DNA of 64,000 bases from Sva-07 sp963741755 (GTDB lineage: Bacteria > Actinomycetota > Acidimicrobiia > Acidimicrobiales > Ilumatobacteraceae): the NCBI GenBank assembly GCA_963741755.1, contig CAVUJG010000004.1, forward strand, positions 1-64,000, read 5' to 3'. Made by a program: the position numbers and the translations under genes. The notes under the pieces are model-generated. The model made no database searches and was not told where the DNA came from. It saw only the letters and a program-made list of their open reading frames with translations. Below, in pieces: positions 16,693 through 25,711 of the stretch (within the stretch, counting starts at the first letter, position 1; each line of letters opens with the position of its first letter).

Positions 16693-17442
16693 ATGTCACT
16701 CGAGGAAATCGACGGCGTCCCGATCTGGTACGAGGAGCACGGCGACCCGGCGGGACCTCCGTTGGTCGCACTGCACGGCGGGATTCTCACCTTCCACGGA
16801 AGCTTCGGCGATGTCCTGCCGTGGCTGACGGATGGCCGCAGGGTGATCGGCGTCGAGCTCCAGGGACACGGTCACACACCGGACACCGGTCGCGCCATGT
16901 CGATCGAACGGTTCGCCGATGATGTCGCCGAACTGATCGAGCGGGTCGCCGGAGGAGGGCCCGTCGATGTGTGGGGATACAGCCTCGGGGGTCTCACCGC
17001 CACGAGCCTTGCGCTGCGTCACCCTGACAAGGTCCGCCGTCTCGTTCTTGCCGCCTCGCACATCCGGGCCGACGGCTACCACCCCGAGATCACGGCGCCC
17101 GAACAGGATGACCCGCGGCTGCCGAACGAGGAGGAGTTCGCCGCGTGGCAGGCCGCCTACGAGGCCGTCGCGCCCGATCCGGCGGGCCTCTTCGCGTTCC
17201 TCGAACGCCTCCAGCCGGTCGTGCACGAGTTCGCCGGTTGGACGGCCGACGAGATCCGCTCGGTCGCCGCCCCCACGTTCCTCGTGGTCGGCGACCGCGA
17301 CTTCGTGCGCCTCGACCACGCCGCCGAGATGCTCGATCTCTTCCCCGACTGCCGGCTCGCTGTCCTGCCCGGAACACGCCACACCGAGGTCATGCAACGC
17401 ACCGACGAACTCAGCGCACTGCTTCGCACCTTCCTGCGGTAG
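16693..17442 (+). CDS. Alpha/beta hydrolase
   Basis: 249 residues. Oxyanion-hole HGG (about 29), nucleophile elbow GYSLGG (Ser about 97), acid Asp in VVGDRDFV and His in PGTRHTEV form a standard triad. A small cap lies between about residues 130 and 175. The product is a cytosolic hydrolase or esterase of unknown substrate; nothing in the neighbourhood fixes its role. Confidence 0.88.
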   Translation: MSLEEIDGVPIWYEEHGDPAGPPLVALHGGILTFHGSFGDVLPWLTDGRRVIGVELQGHGHTPDTGRAMSIERFADDVAELIERVAGGGPVDVWGYSLGGLTATSLALRHPDKVRRLVLAASHIRADGYHPEITAPEQDDPRLPNEEEFAAWQAAYEAVAPDPAGLFAFLERLQPVVHEFAGWTADEIRSVAAPTFLVVGDRDFVRLDHAAEMLDLFPDCRLAVLPGTRHTEVMQRTDELSALLRTFLR

Positions 17443-17504
17443 CTGCTCCGACCTCGCAGCCGCCGGTTCGTAGTATTTCGAGACACAGCAGAAGGGAGAC
17501 CGAC

Positions 17505-18230
17505 GTGAGTGACGAAGCGATGGAATTCGAGGGCGATTTGGCCGGCGCGGTGTTCTGGGGGGCCGATCTCACGGGCGCAACGTTCCGTGACGTAGACCTC
17601 ACGAACGCATCGATCAGCCACGCCCGCCTCGTCGGCGTCCACATCGACGCCGGCATCGACGGGCTCGTGGTCAACGGCGTCGACGTCACCGCCTACGTGA
17701 ACGAGCACGATCCCTGGTTTCCGCTGCGTTCGATGCTGGAGCCGACGGATCCCGCAGGTTTGCAGGCGACGTGGTCGATGATCGAGCAGGCGTGGTCGGA
17801 CACGCTGTCGCTGGCCGAGAGCTGCGCTGACGACGACCTGCACCGTTCCGTCGACGGCGAATGGTCGTTCGTCGACACGTTGCGCCACATGGTGTTCGCA
17901 ACCGACAAGTGGTTCACGTCACCGGTGATGGGTGCGCCGTTCGATCCTATGGGCCGTCCGAACAGTGGGTCGGTCGACTTCCCGTGGCCGGGCCTCGACC
18001 AAGCCGCACGCCACACCGCTGACGAAGCGTTGGAGACGTATCGAAGCCGTGTCGAGGCGGTGCGCGACTTCATCGGCTCGGTGACGCCCGCCGAACTCGA
18101 TCGCCACGTCGAGGTGCTCGAGAACGGCGACCACACGGTACGCGAGTGCCTGTGGGTCGTGTTCGAGGAGTCGTTCTGGCACAACCGGTACGCCCGACGC
18201 GACCTGGCGCAGTTGACGACGTCAGGTTGA
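17505..18230 (+). CDS. Pentapeptide-repeat / DinB-like fusion protein
   Basis: 241 residues. The first 50 contain about six pentapeptide repeats (LAGAVFWGADLTGATFRDV), a short right-handed beta helix. Residues 75-235 form a DinB-like four-helix bundle with candidate metal ligands in TLRHMVFATDKW and SFWHNRYARRDL. DinB-like proteins include thiol-dependent transferases. GTG at 17505 follows GGGAG. It converges on, and overlaps by nine bases, the amidotransferase gene. Confidence 0.75.
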   Translation: MSDEAMEFEGDLAGAVFWGADLTGATFRDVDLTNASISHARLVGVHIDAGIDGLVVNGVDVTAYVNEHDPWFPLRSMLEPTDPAGLQATWSMIEQAWSDTLSLAESCADDDLHRSVDGEWSFVDTLRHMVFATDKWFTSPVMGAPFDPMGRPNSGSVDFPWPGLDQAARHTADEALETYRSRVEAVRDFIGSVTPAELDRHVEVLENGDHTVRECLWVVFEESFWHNRYARRDLAQLTTSG

Positions 18231-18909
18231 TCGGCTGACGCCGGCCCAGGCGCAGAAGTTGGCGATCAGCGTCCGGCCGGCCGGGTGCTCGTCGGTCCAG
18301 TACTCGGGATGGAACTGGGTGCCCGCCAGCGGCAATGTCTCGTGCGCGACATACTGCAGTTCGGTGACCTGGGTCCGCGCCAGGTTGACGAATCCGGCAG
18401 GGAGATCCTTGAGTTCCTGAGTGTGCGCGTGGCGGAACACTGGTCGCCGGTCGAGGCCGACCAGTAGCGGGTGATCGCCGATCAGCTCGACCGGCTGGTA
18501 GCCGAGTTCCTTCTTCCATCCCGGCTCGTAGTTCGGGTGGGGGTCGTCGGCGCCGTCGGCCAAGCGACCGATCCGGTCCAGCCGTGATCCGAGCGTCTCG
18601 CCCATGAACTGCATGCCGCCGCAGAACCCGAACACGGGCGTGCGACCCGTTCGGACGATCTCGGCCAGTCCGGCGAGGTCAGATGGGTCGTACAGATCGG
18701 GGCTCGCACCGTTGCCGCTGATGAACACCGCCGCGATGTCGAGTTCGTCGACGATGCCCGCGTCGACGTCGCTGTAGCGCTGCAGCAGACAGCGGTGACC
18801 CGAGACGTCCTGGAGCATGTACGCGATCCGCGCTTCGCGCGGCCAGCAACCAGTCGGTCTTGGGCTTGTCGTAGGTGGAGGCGTGCTCGTAGTCGACGTA
18901 GAGGATCAT
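18222..18909 (-). pseudogene. Class I glutamine amidotransferase-like protein, frameshifted
   Basis: The N-terminal MILYVDYEH is read from 18909, then the frame changes near 18829 (one extra base, or two missing) and continues as MLQDVSGHRCLLQRYSDVD. The catalytic cysteine is in FGFCGGMQFMG and the His-Glu pair in GTQFHPEYW, giving a complete triad. About 230 residues when joined. The ATG overlaps the stop of the ureohydrolase gene, so they form an operon. Likely role: hydrolysis or transfer of a gamma-glutamyl or glutamine amide group; substrate unknown. Confidence 0.8.
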
Positions 18910-19721
18910 GACGCCGACTCGATCAGGAGCCCGAGGAGTTCACGAACGAGTTTCGCGGCGACCATCGCCGTCACCTCGTTGACGTCGCGAGTCGGGTTCA
19001 ACTCGACGACGTCGGCCCCGACGACGACTGCATCGCTCGCTCCGATCTGACGCAGCGAGTCGAGGAGTTGTCGGGTCGACAACCCGCCGGGCTCGTGATG
19101 CGAGACCCCGGGCGCGAACGCCGGATCGAGCGCATCGATGTCGATCGTGATGTACACCGGTCCGGTCACCGTCGGCACGGTGCCGTCCCAGTCGCGGAAC
19201 TCGTGCACCTCGACGCCGAATCGCTCCGCCTGTTCACGCTGATGCGGGTTCATCGTGCGGATCCCGAGCTGCACCAGTCGCGCAACCTTTCCCTCCTCCA
19301 TGATTCGGGCGAAGGGGCATGCGTGTGAGAAGCGGTCGCCGTCGAGTGAGTCGTAGAGGTCGGGATGCGCATCGAAGTGCACGATCGTCAGACCGTCGAC
19401 GCGATCGGTGACGGCCTGAACCAGTGGCCACGTGACCATGTGGTCGCCGCCGAGCGACAGCAGCGTCGATCCGTCGGCCATCGCGTCGCGGGCGCCCCGG
19501 CGGATCGACTCGACCGCGTCCGCGGCGTCGACGGGCAACGACAGATCGCCGAGGTCGCTCCACTCGTCGTTGGTCGACGGGTCGAGGTCGAGCCCCGACT
19601 CGGTGCACCAGTTCGCCGACCCGCAGGTCAACGCCTCACGGATCGCGGCGGGGGCGAGTGCAGGCCCGCGCAAGAACGACGAGTGCGCGTCGTATGGGAC
19701 GCCGAGCAGGTTGACCGTCAC
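18906..19721 (-). CDS. Ureohydrolase (agmatinase/arginase family)
   Basis: 271 residues. The binuclear manganese signature is complete: GGDHM, FDAHPDLYD and DIDALDPAFAPG. This is the agmatinase/arginase/guanidino-acid hydrolase fold, cutting a guanidino group to urea. A GTG at 19721 after GGAAG is chosen because the longer reading (to 19853) runs through a 16-bp perfect hairpin that looks like the terminator of the preceding gene. The overlapping amidotransferase suggests a guanidino or polyamine pathway, but the substrate is not fixed by sequence. Confidence 0.88.
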   Translation of the reverse strand: MTVNLLGVPYDAHSSFLRGPALAPAAIREALTCGSANWCTESGLDLDPSTNDEWSDLGDLSLPVDAADAVESIRRGARDAMADGSTLLSLGGDHMVTWPLVQAVTDRVDGLTIVHFDAHPDLYDSLDGDRFSHACPFARIMEEGKVARLVQLGIRTMNPHQREQAERFGVEVHEFRDWDGTVPTVTGPVYITIDIDALDPAFAPGVSHHEPGGLSTRQLLDSLRQIGASDAVVVGADVVELNPTRDVNEVTAMVAAKLVRELLGLLIESAS

Positions 19722-19778
19722 TGGGGTGCTTCCACGTTCACGCCTGGCATCGTGCCACTCCGGAGGCCGAGTCCAAAG

Positions 19779-19819
19779 CCCGGCTCCCCACCGACCGGGG
19801 TTGTCGGTGGGGAGCCGGG
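19779..19819 (-). terminator. Perfect 16-bp hairpin after the DUF6458 gene
   Basis: Arms CCCGGCTCCCCACCGA (19779-19794) and its exact complement (19804-19819) around a 9-base loop. It lies 35 bases past the stop of the leftward DUF6458 gene and before the ureohydrolase start. There is no T-run, as is common for GC-rich terminators. Confidence 0.75.
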
Positions 19820-19853
19820 ATGGGCGAGGCGTGGTTCGTTCGGAGTTGTTCAA

Positions 19854-20099
19854 TCAGTGCGTCTGGGTCTCCTCGACGAAGTGCTGGCCGTCGGCGGACA
19901 TGTGTCGCTCGGTTCTCATCCGGCGATTGGACATCGACATCCAGCCCGCCCCGCGAATGGCGGCGATGACGAGGGCGATCGCGCCGCCTGCCATCAGGAT
20001 GTAGCCGATTGCCTGGAGGTCGAACCCGTCGACGACGGCGTCGACGCCCCAGGCGACTATCGCTCCTGCGATGATCAGGATGATTCCGAGTGCTGCCAT
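19854..20099 (-). CDS. DUF6458-like small membrane protein
   Basis: 81 residues with two membrane helices (about 2-20 and 30-50) and a polar tail. The pattern GIILIIAGAIVAWGVDAVV then GYILMAGGAIALV matches the small actinobacterial DUF6458 family. The ATG at 20099 has AAGGAG upstream. Function unknown. Confidence 0.8.
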   Translation of the reverse strand: MAALGIILIIAGAIVAWGVDAVVDGFDLQAIGYILMAGGAIALVIAAIRGAGWMSMSNRRMRTERHMSADGQHFVEETQTH

Positions 20100-20183
20100 G
20101 AGGTGCTCCTTGTTGTCGGTCCGGCGGTGCCGGAAACTCCGCTCAGAGTCCCCCGTGGCCGACACACTCAAACGCAGTTGGCC

Positions 20184-21089
20184 TCATGCGAACGCGTCGA
20201 AGAGTTCGGCGACGGCCTGCGCCTGGCCGCCGGACGTCGACGACGGCACGACGATCGGGGCGACGCCGGCATCGAACCATGCCTCGACGCCGTCGCGCAC
20301 CCGGCCGGCAGGGCCCGACAGCGTGCAGTCGTCGAGCCACGCATCGCTCATCGCCGCGGTGAGTGCGTCGGTGTCGCCGGCGTCGATCGCTGCTTTGGCT
20401 GCCAGCATCTCCGACTCGTAGCCGGCCTCGATCCAGTAGTTGCGGTAGTTGGGGAGCGCGACGTAGCCCTGGAGGGTCTTGCGGTTGCGAGCACGGGCGG
20501 CGTCGACGTCGTCGTCGATCACCGTCGGGATCATGTTGCCGATCCAGAACCCCTCAGCTCGGCGGTCGTCGGGGATCAACCCGACGGAGTGACCCATCCG
20601 GCTGAGCGACCCGTTGGCCCAGACGGCGCCGTCGCCGATCTCGACCGACAGGGCAACCATCTTGTCGCGCAGCGTGGCCAGGACGACCGGCGGGAGCCCA
20701 CCCATCTGCTCGCCCGCCGCCCGCATCGTTGCGATGTACTCGCGCATGTCGGTGAGTGGCTTGCCGGTCTCGACACCGAGCCGCTTGATGACCGGGCCGT
20801 GCGTGACACCGACGCCGAGGCGAAAGCGGCCTTCGGCGATCTCGTGGAGGTAGCACGCCGACGTCGCCAGCGCGGCGGGGTGTTGGAGGTAGATCGGTTG
20901 GATCGACGTGCCGACCTCCAACGTCGTGGTCGCCTCGGCGATCGAGAGGCACAGCCCCAGCGCGTCGCCGAAACTCGGGCAGTAGACGCCGGGGAACCCG
21001 CGTGCCTCGATGTCCTTGGCCAGCTCAACGGTGCGAGCACGGCGTCCGGGCGAGGCAGCGAGCGACAGGGCGGGAAGGCGAGCGGTCAT
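20184..21089 (-). CDS. LLM-class F420-dependent oxidoreductase
   Basis: 301 residues of the luciferase-like (bacterial luciferase/F420) TIM-barrel family. Typical stretches: AKDIEARGFPGVYCPSFGD, VGTSIQPIYLQHPAALA and EGRFRLGVGVTHGPV. Such actinobacterial proteins usually use coenzyme F420 rather than FMN; this is family knowledge, not visible in residues I can verify. Substrate unknown. Confidence 0.85.
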   Translation of the reverse strand: MTARLPALSLAASPGRRARTVELAKDIEARGFPGVYCPSFGDALGLCLSIAEATTTLEVGTSIQPIYLQHPAALATSACYLHEIAEGRFRLGVGVTHGPVIKRLGVETGKPLTDMREYIATMRAAGEQMGGLPPVVLATLRDKMVALSVEIGDGAVWANGSLSRMGHSVGLIPDDRRAEGFWIGNMIPTVIDDDVDAARARNRKTLQGYVALPNYRNYWIEAGYESEMLAAKAAIDAGDTDALTAAMSDAWLDDCTLSGPAGRVRDGVEAWFDAGVAPIVVPSSTSGGQAQAVAELFDAFA

Positions 21090-21144
21090 CCCCCGAACCT
21101 ATTCGCCGAGCAGCGACGTACACGATGTGCCAGACACCAGGCGT

Positions 21145-21177
21145 ACGTCCATCTGGTGTCAGACACCAGATGGACGT
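21145..21177. repeat. CATC/GTCAGAC hairpin repeat at the end of the epoxide hydrolase gene
   Basis: Arms ACGTCCATCTGGTGTC and exact complement with a one-base loop, two bases before the stop codon of the leftward gene at 21179. A decayed copy precedes it (about 21115-21147, core GTGCCAGACACCAG). It shares the CATC...GTCAGAC...GATG core with five other loci in this window. Confidence 0.8.
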
Positions 21178-21178
21178 G

Positions 21179-22141
21179 TCAGGCGAGCGAGTCGACGAAG
21201 GCGCCGAGGGCGGCGTTCGTGGCAGCGGGCGCTTCCTGCTGGATCCAGTGGCCGACGTCCGGGATGATCGTCGAGCCGCGGAAGTCGGTGCAGAAGACCG
21301 GGGCGAAGTCGAACAGGTCGAGCCCCGGTACGAAGTTGCGCACCCCGTCGAGCGCGCCGGCGACGAACGCCGTCGGCTGATGCAAGTGGCTGTCGGGAAG
21401 CGAGCCGAGTTCGTCGGCGTCGAGTCCTTGAGCCCGGTAGCGGTTGAACGGGCCGACCCAGCCACTCGTCTCGAAGGCCTCGACGTACACGGCGAGGTCG
21501 TCCGGCGACATCCACGACGGGAACGGATCGGGGTCGATCGTGCCGTCGAGGAGCCCAGCGTCAGGGCCCTTCTCGATGAAGAGTGATCGGTCGGCGTCGC
21601 CGCTCGCGCCGTAGTAGATCCGTCGGAGGGCACTGGCATGGTCGGCGCTGCACTCGGCCTCCGCGACGCCCGGCTGCTCGATGTAGAGCTGGTAGAAGAA
21701 CTTGCCCTCGTAGCGCTGCTTCCACATCTCGAGCGACGACACCGGCCCGACCGGTGTGTACGGCACGCTCAACCCGGCGACGGCGCGCACCTTGTCGGCG
21801 TGGAGCCGAGCGGTGTTCCACGCGATCGGAGCGCCCCAGTCGTGGCCGAACACGATCGCCGTCCCGTCACCGAGTTCGTCGATCACTGCGGCCGCATCGC
21901 CGCACAATTCGCTCAGGCGGTACGCCTCGATCTCGGGCGGGTTGGAACTGCCGCCGTACCCACGAACGTCCATCGCCGCCACCGTGAATCCGCGCGCGGC
22001 GAAGTGCTCCATCTGGTGGCGCCATGAGTACCAGAGCTCGGGCCAACCGTGGATGCACAGGATCAGCGGCCCCGAGCCCGTGACAGCGACTCGCAGGTCG
22101 ATGTCACCGTTGCGCACGGTCACGAAGTTCGGTTCGAACAT
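21179..22141 (-). CDS. Alpha/beta hydrolase, epoxide hydrolase type
   Basis: 320 residues. Oxyanion motif HGWPE, nucleophile elbow GHDWGAP (Asp nucleophile, as in epoxide hydrolases and haloalkane dehalogenases) and the catalytic His in DVGHWIQQE. The cap region carries Tyr residues (RRIYYG) as expected for epoxide ring opening. It hydrolyses an epoxide to a diol in the cytosol; natural substrate unknown. ATG at 22141 is the family-like start. Hairpin repeats flank the gene on both sides. Confidence 0.88.
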   Translation of the reverse strand: MFEPNFVTVRNGDIDLRVAVTGSGPLILCIHGWPELWYSWRHQMEHFAARGFTVAAMDVRGYGGSSNPPEIEAYRLSELCGDAAAVIDELGDGTAIVFGHDWGAPIAWNTARLHADKVRAVAGLSVPYTPVGPVSSLEMWKQRYEGKFFYQLYIEQPGVAEAECSADHASALRRIYYGASGDADRSLFIEKGPDAGLLDGTIDPDPFPSWMSPDDLAVYVEAFETSGWVGPFNRYRAQGLDADELGSLPDSHLHQPTAFVAGALDGVRNFVPGLDLFDFAPVFCTDFRGSTIIPDVGHWIQQEAPAATNAALGAFVDSLA

Positions 22142-22178
22142 CCGGCGATCGTAGGCCCGACGCCACCGGTCGCTCGCC

Positions 22179-22211
22179 ACGTGCATCTGGTGCCTGACCC
22201 CAGATGCACGT
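22179..22211. repeat. CATC/GTCAGAC-type hairpin repeat
   Basis: Arms ACGTGCATCTGG and exact complement around TGCCTGACCC-like loop. It ends on the first base of the stop codon of the leftward membrane-protein gene and probably serves as its terminator. Confidence 0.75.
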
Positions 22212-23053
22212 CAGACAGTTTCGCGCCAGTGTTCCTTGGTCTGCACGAGCCAGAAGAGGGCGAACAGGGTGATCTCGGTTGCCTCCAACACGAGCACCAT
22301 GTGCTCCCAACTCGACCCGAGCGGGAACATGATCGCCGGCGCGATCAGCATCGCCGCAGCGATCGATGCATACAGCCAGAAGTAGGGGCGGGGCGCAGGG
22401 TCGCCGCGACGTTGCCAGGCGTTGCCGCCCACCGCGAGGGCAAGGAAGAAGAACATGAGCACCGCGGCGATCCCGTGGGCGCGAGTGTTGAAGTCGTCCC
22501 ACACGACGAACAGTGCGGCGCCGGCGAGCAGGAACACCATCGCCGCGAGCAAGCCGAGCCGCATGCCCACGTCGCCGACCTCGGCGACCGCCTTCACGTT
22601 GCTGGTGGCAATGCTGGCGATCACCGCTGCAACCAGTAGGCCGACGATGCCGGTGATCAGCAGCGCAGTGATGTTGTTGTCGATGTTCGCAACAACCCAC
22701 GACGCGAGGTTCCCGTCGTCGTCGACCGGGAGTCGGCCCGGGCTCTGTGACCAACACGCTCCGACGTCCGTGGTGGGCACGACGGCCACGATCGGCGCCA
22801 GCATGCCGGCGGCGTTGAGCGTGGCGTCCTCCCAGGCGGTGCTTCCCTTGATGACGATCAGGCACAGGCCGATCGCCATCAGCACGCCCACGAAGATCGC
22901 CCGAACCGGGGTGTAGTAGTAGGCCGAGACCGAGGTCTGCCAGCAGTCGACGTTCGACCGCTCGATCAGGATCGACACGCCGAGCAACACGACCGCGCCG
23001 ACCATGCTGATGCGCAGGTAGCGGTAGGTCTTGACCGCGGCGGTGTCGATCAT
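22211..23053 (-). CDS. Integral membrane protein, seven to eight helices, unknown function
   Basis: 280 residues with about eight hydrophobic segments. A conserved-looking luminal segment SVSAYYYTPVRAIFVGVL follows the first helix, and an ordered loop (CWSQSPGRLPVDDDGNL) separates helices 3 and 4. I do not recognise a characterised family. It overlaps the upstream SDR gene by four bases (ATGA), so they are co-expressed. Confidence 0.75.
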   Translation of the reverse strand: MIDTAAVKTYRYLRISMVGAVVLLGVSILIERSNVDCWQTSVSAYYYTPVRAIFVGVLMAIGLCLIVIKGSTAWEDATLNAAGMLAPIVAVVPTTDVGACWSQSPGRLPVDDDGNLASWVVANIDNNITALLITGIVGLLVAAVIASIATSNVKAVAEVGDVGMRLGLLAAMVFLLAGAALFVVWDDFNTRAHGIAAVLMFFFLALAVGGNAWQRRGDPAPRPYFWLYASIAAAMLIAPAIMFPLGSSWEHMVLVLEATEITLFALFWLVQTKEHWRETV

Positions 23054-23874
23054 TCGTGCCAGTCGAGCGTGCTGCGCATCGTCGCCTCGAACTCCTCGAA
23101 CGACATCGAGGACTTCACCGAATGGATGAGCTGCGCGTCCTCACCCACGAAGTTGCGAAACGGTGCGTCAGGGTCGAGCGATGCCCGCACGATCGCATCG
23201 GCGACGTCCTGCGGGTCGGGTGCAGGCCCGTCGCCGGACAGAACACTGCGGGCCTCGCGGAACCGTTCGGCTCGGTCGAAATAGTCGGAGGCATCCCAGC
23301 CGTCGACGGTGACGATGTTGTCGTGGAAGCCGGTGTCGAACGAGCCGGGTTCGACCAGACGGACCCGGATGCCGAAGCCGGATGTCTCGAAGTGCAGCGC
23401 CTCGCTGAGGCCTTCGAGTGCGTGCTTCGACGCCGCGTACGCGCCACCGAACGGCGAGCCGACGACACCGGCGATGCTCGACACGTTCACGATGGTGCCG
23501 CTGCCGCGCATGCGCCACACGGGCAGGACGGCGCGAATGACGCGCATCGGCCCGAGCACGTTCGTGTCGAGCTGGCGGGTCCACAGTTCGTCGCCGACCA
23601 ACTCCAAAGCGCCCCACGCCTCGAAGCCGGCATTGTTCACCACCACGTCGATCGCGCTCGGGTCGCCGATCCCGTCGACCACCGATGCCGGGTCGCTCAC
23701 GTCGAGCCGACGGATCTCGACCGGCAGACTTTCCGCCTCGGCAGTCGCTCTGAGGTCGTCGCCCTTGGCGAGGGTGCGCATCGTCGCGATCACGTCGTGG
23801 CCTTGGCGGGCGAGGCTGAGAGCGGCGAGCTTTCCGAAGCCGCTGTTGCTCCCGGTGATCAGAATGCGCGTCAT
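23050..23874 (-). CDS. Short-chain dehydrogenase/reductase
   Basis: 274 residues, classical SDR: cofactor motif TGSNSGFGK (residues 7-15), NNAGF, catalytic Ser in VNVSSIAG, YAASK with Tyr and Lys. An Arg after the second strand (MRTLAKG) suggests NADP preference. Substrate unknown. It sits between an acyl-CoA ligase and a membrane protein on one strand, which suggests a small lipid or xenobiotic pathway. Confidence 0.88.
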   Translation of the reverse strand: MTRILITGSNSGFGKLAALSLARQGHDVIATMRTLAKGDDLRATAEAESLPVEIRRLDVSDPASVVDGIGDPSAIDVVVNNAGFEAWGALELVGDELWTRQLDTNVLGPMRVIRAVLPVWRMRGSGTIVNVSSIAGVVGSPFGGAYAASKHALEGLSEALHFETSGFGIRVRLVEPGSFDTGFHDNIVTVDGWDASDYFDRAERFREARSVLSGDGPAPDPQDVADAIVRASLDPDAPFRNFVGEDAQLIHSVKSSMSFEEFEATMRSTLDWHE

Positions 23875-23886
23875 GTGGTGCTCCTG

Positions 23887-25578
23887 TCAGCCCGCCACGA
23901 TTGAGTCGCGCAGCTCTCGTTTGAGGATCTTGCCTGACGCGTTGCGGGGGAGTTGTTCGGTGACGATCGTGACGCGGCTCGGCACCTTGAAGTTGGCGAG
24001 GCGTTCACCGACGAAGCGTTGCAGCTCGTCGGCGTCGAGTGTCTCGCCGGGCTTCACCATCACGTGGCAGGCCAGTTCCTCGCCGAGACGTTCGTGGGGC
24101 AGGCCGTACACGGCAGCCTCGTAGACGGCGGGATGCTCGTAGATCGCTGCCTCGACCTCGGCGGAGTAGATGTTCTCGCCGCCGCGCAACACCATGTCCT
24201 TGGCCCGGTCGCTGACGTAGACGAAGCCCTCGTCGTCGATGCGCCCGATGTCGCCGGAGCGCAGCCATCCGTCGACGATCGTGTCGGCGGTCGCGTCCGG
24301 CCGGTTCCAGTACCCGCGGATCAGCATCGGCCCGCGGAACCAGATCTCTCCGGTCTCTCCGGTGGGCAGCACGGTGCCGAGCGGGTCGGTGACGCGGAGG
24401 TCCATCAAGGGCACGGCGCGCCCCGTCGAGGTCGGGTGCGCGATGAAGTCGTCGCCGGCGTTGCCCGGCCCGTAGGCGTTCGTCTCGGTCATGCCGTAGC
24501 CGAGGCTCGGCCGGCCCCTGGAGAAGTTGTCCTCGATGCGCTTCACCAACTCCGGCGGCATCGGAGCGCCACCGCCGCCGACCGCCAGGAGGCTGGAGGT
24601 GTCGCGCTCGGCGAACGATGGGGCTTCGAGGAGATCCCAACTCATCGTCGGGACACCGACGAAGTTCGTGACGCGTTCGCGTTCGATCAGTTCGAGCGCG
24701 CGGTCTGGGTCCCACTTGTAGGTCATCACCAGCTTCGAGCCGCCGACGAACGCGCCGAGCATCACCGGGACGAGACCGGTGACGTGGAACAGCGGGACGC
24801 AGAGCATCATTGCGGGTTGGGGTTTGTTCGGATCCGGCTCGGGATCGGCCGGTTCGCGCAGGGCGTTCACGGCGCCGCGGGCGGCGAACGCCATCAGCGA
24901 ACTGAGCAGTGCCCGATGCGTCGACACGGCGCCCTTGGGGTTACCGGTGGTGCCGGAGGTGTAGAGAATCGTGGCGTCGTCATCGGGGTCGATGTCGACA
25001 TCGGGCAGCGTTGCACCGTCGGTGAGCAGGTCCTCGAGCGCCACGACACGGAACGGGTCGTCGGGGAGTGGCGCGGCGCCGTCGCGGACGGTGACGATCG
25101 TGGCGGTGATCGAACCGGGCTCGGCGGCACGCATCCGGTTCAGACGGTCGGCGTCGGCGATCACGATCTTCGAGTCGGAGTCGCCGAGGGCAAACACCAT
25201 CTCGTCGGTCTGCCACCATGCATTCATCGGTACGGCAACCGCCCCGACGGACGTGATCGCAGCGAAGGCGGCGATCCATTCCGGATAGTTGCGCATGGCA
25301 ATGGCGACGCGGTCGCCGTTGGTGACCCCGAGGTCGTGGACGAGGGCGTGCCCGATGCGGCCGATCAGTTCGATCACCCGCGGCATGGGCCAACGCTCGT
25401 CCTCGAACACGATGAAGTCGTCGGTGCGGGCAGCCGCAGCAGCGAACAGGTAGCGGATGTTCGGGGGCGTGCCGGTGAACACCTTCGTCCGCACGCCGAA
25501 CACGTCGACTTCCTGGATCTCGAATCGGGTACCGGGAGCGCACACGGCTGCGCACGCCTCGTGGAAGTCCATCGTCAT
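23887..25578 (-). CDS. Acyl-CoA synthetase (AMP-forming)
   Basis: About 563 residues of the ANL superfamily. ATP loop YTSGTTGNPKGA, A5 motif YGMTET, A7 SGDIG, A8 hinge RAKDMVLRGGENIYS and C-terminal catalytic Lys in PRNASGKILKREL are all present. It activates a carboxylic acid to an acyl-AMP and then acyl-CoA. ATG at 25578 (or 25572) gives the normal family length; a longer reading to 25824 adds only low-quality sequence. Substrate length not inferable. Confidence 0.92.
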   Translation of the reverse strand: MTMDFHEACAAVCAPGTRFEIQEVDVFGVRTKVFTGTPPNIRYLFAAAAARTDDFIVFEDERWPMPRVIELIGRIGHALVHDLGVTNGDRVAIAMRNYPEWIAAFAAITSVGAVAVPMNAWWQTDEMVFALGDSDSKIVIADADRLNRMRAAEPGSITATIVTVRDGAAPLPDDPFRVVALEDLLTDGATLPDVDIDPDDDATILYTSGTTGNPKGAVSTHRALLSSLMAFAARGAVNALREPADPEPDPNKPQPAMMLCVPLFHVTGLVPVMLGAFVGGSKLVMTYKWDPDRALELIERERVTNFVGVPTMSWDLLEAPSFAERDTSSLLAVGGGGAPMPPELVKRIEDNFSRGRPSLGYGMTETNAYGPGNAGDDFIAHPTSTGRAVPLMDLRVTDPLGTVLPTGETGEIWFRGPMLIRGYWNRPDATADTIVDGWLRSGDIGRIDDEGFVYVSDRAKDMVLRGGENIYSAEVEAAIYEHPAVYEAAVYGLPHERLGEELACHVMVKPGETLDADELQRFVGERLANFKVPSRVTIVTEQLPRNASGKILKRELRDSIVAG

Positions 25579-25711
25579 GACGTCACACGATGCCACCACC
25601 GAATGGAACGTCTTGCATCGCAAGAGCGGTCGAGATGCCGGCGTCATGTTCTCCGTAGCAGATCGTCTCGGGCGACTGCATCGACGTTGCATTCGCCCTG
25701 GCCGTAGCCGC

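Noticed and set aside
19365..21380. Long open frame on the plus strand (671 codons)
   Set aside because: It is antisense to the ureohydrolase, DUF6458 and LLM genes, all with clear motifs; high GC makes long antisense frames common.
23953..25707. 584-codon plus-strand frame
   Set aside because: Antisense of the acyl-CoA ligase; composition His/Arg/Val/Asp-rich without domain features.
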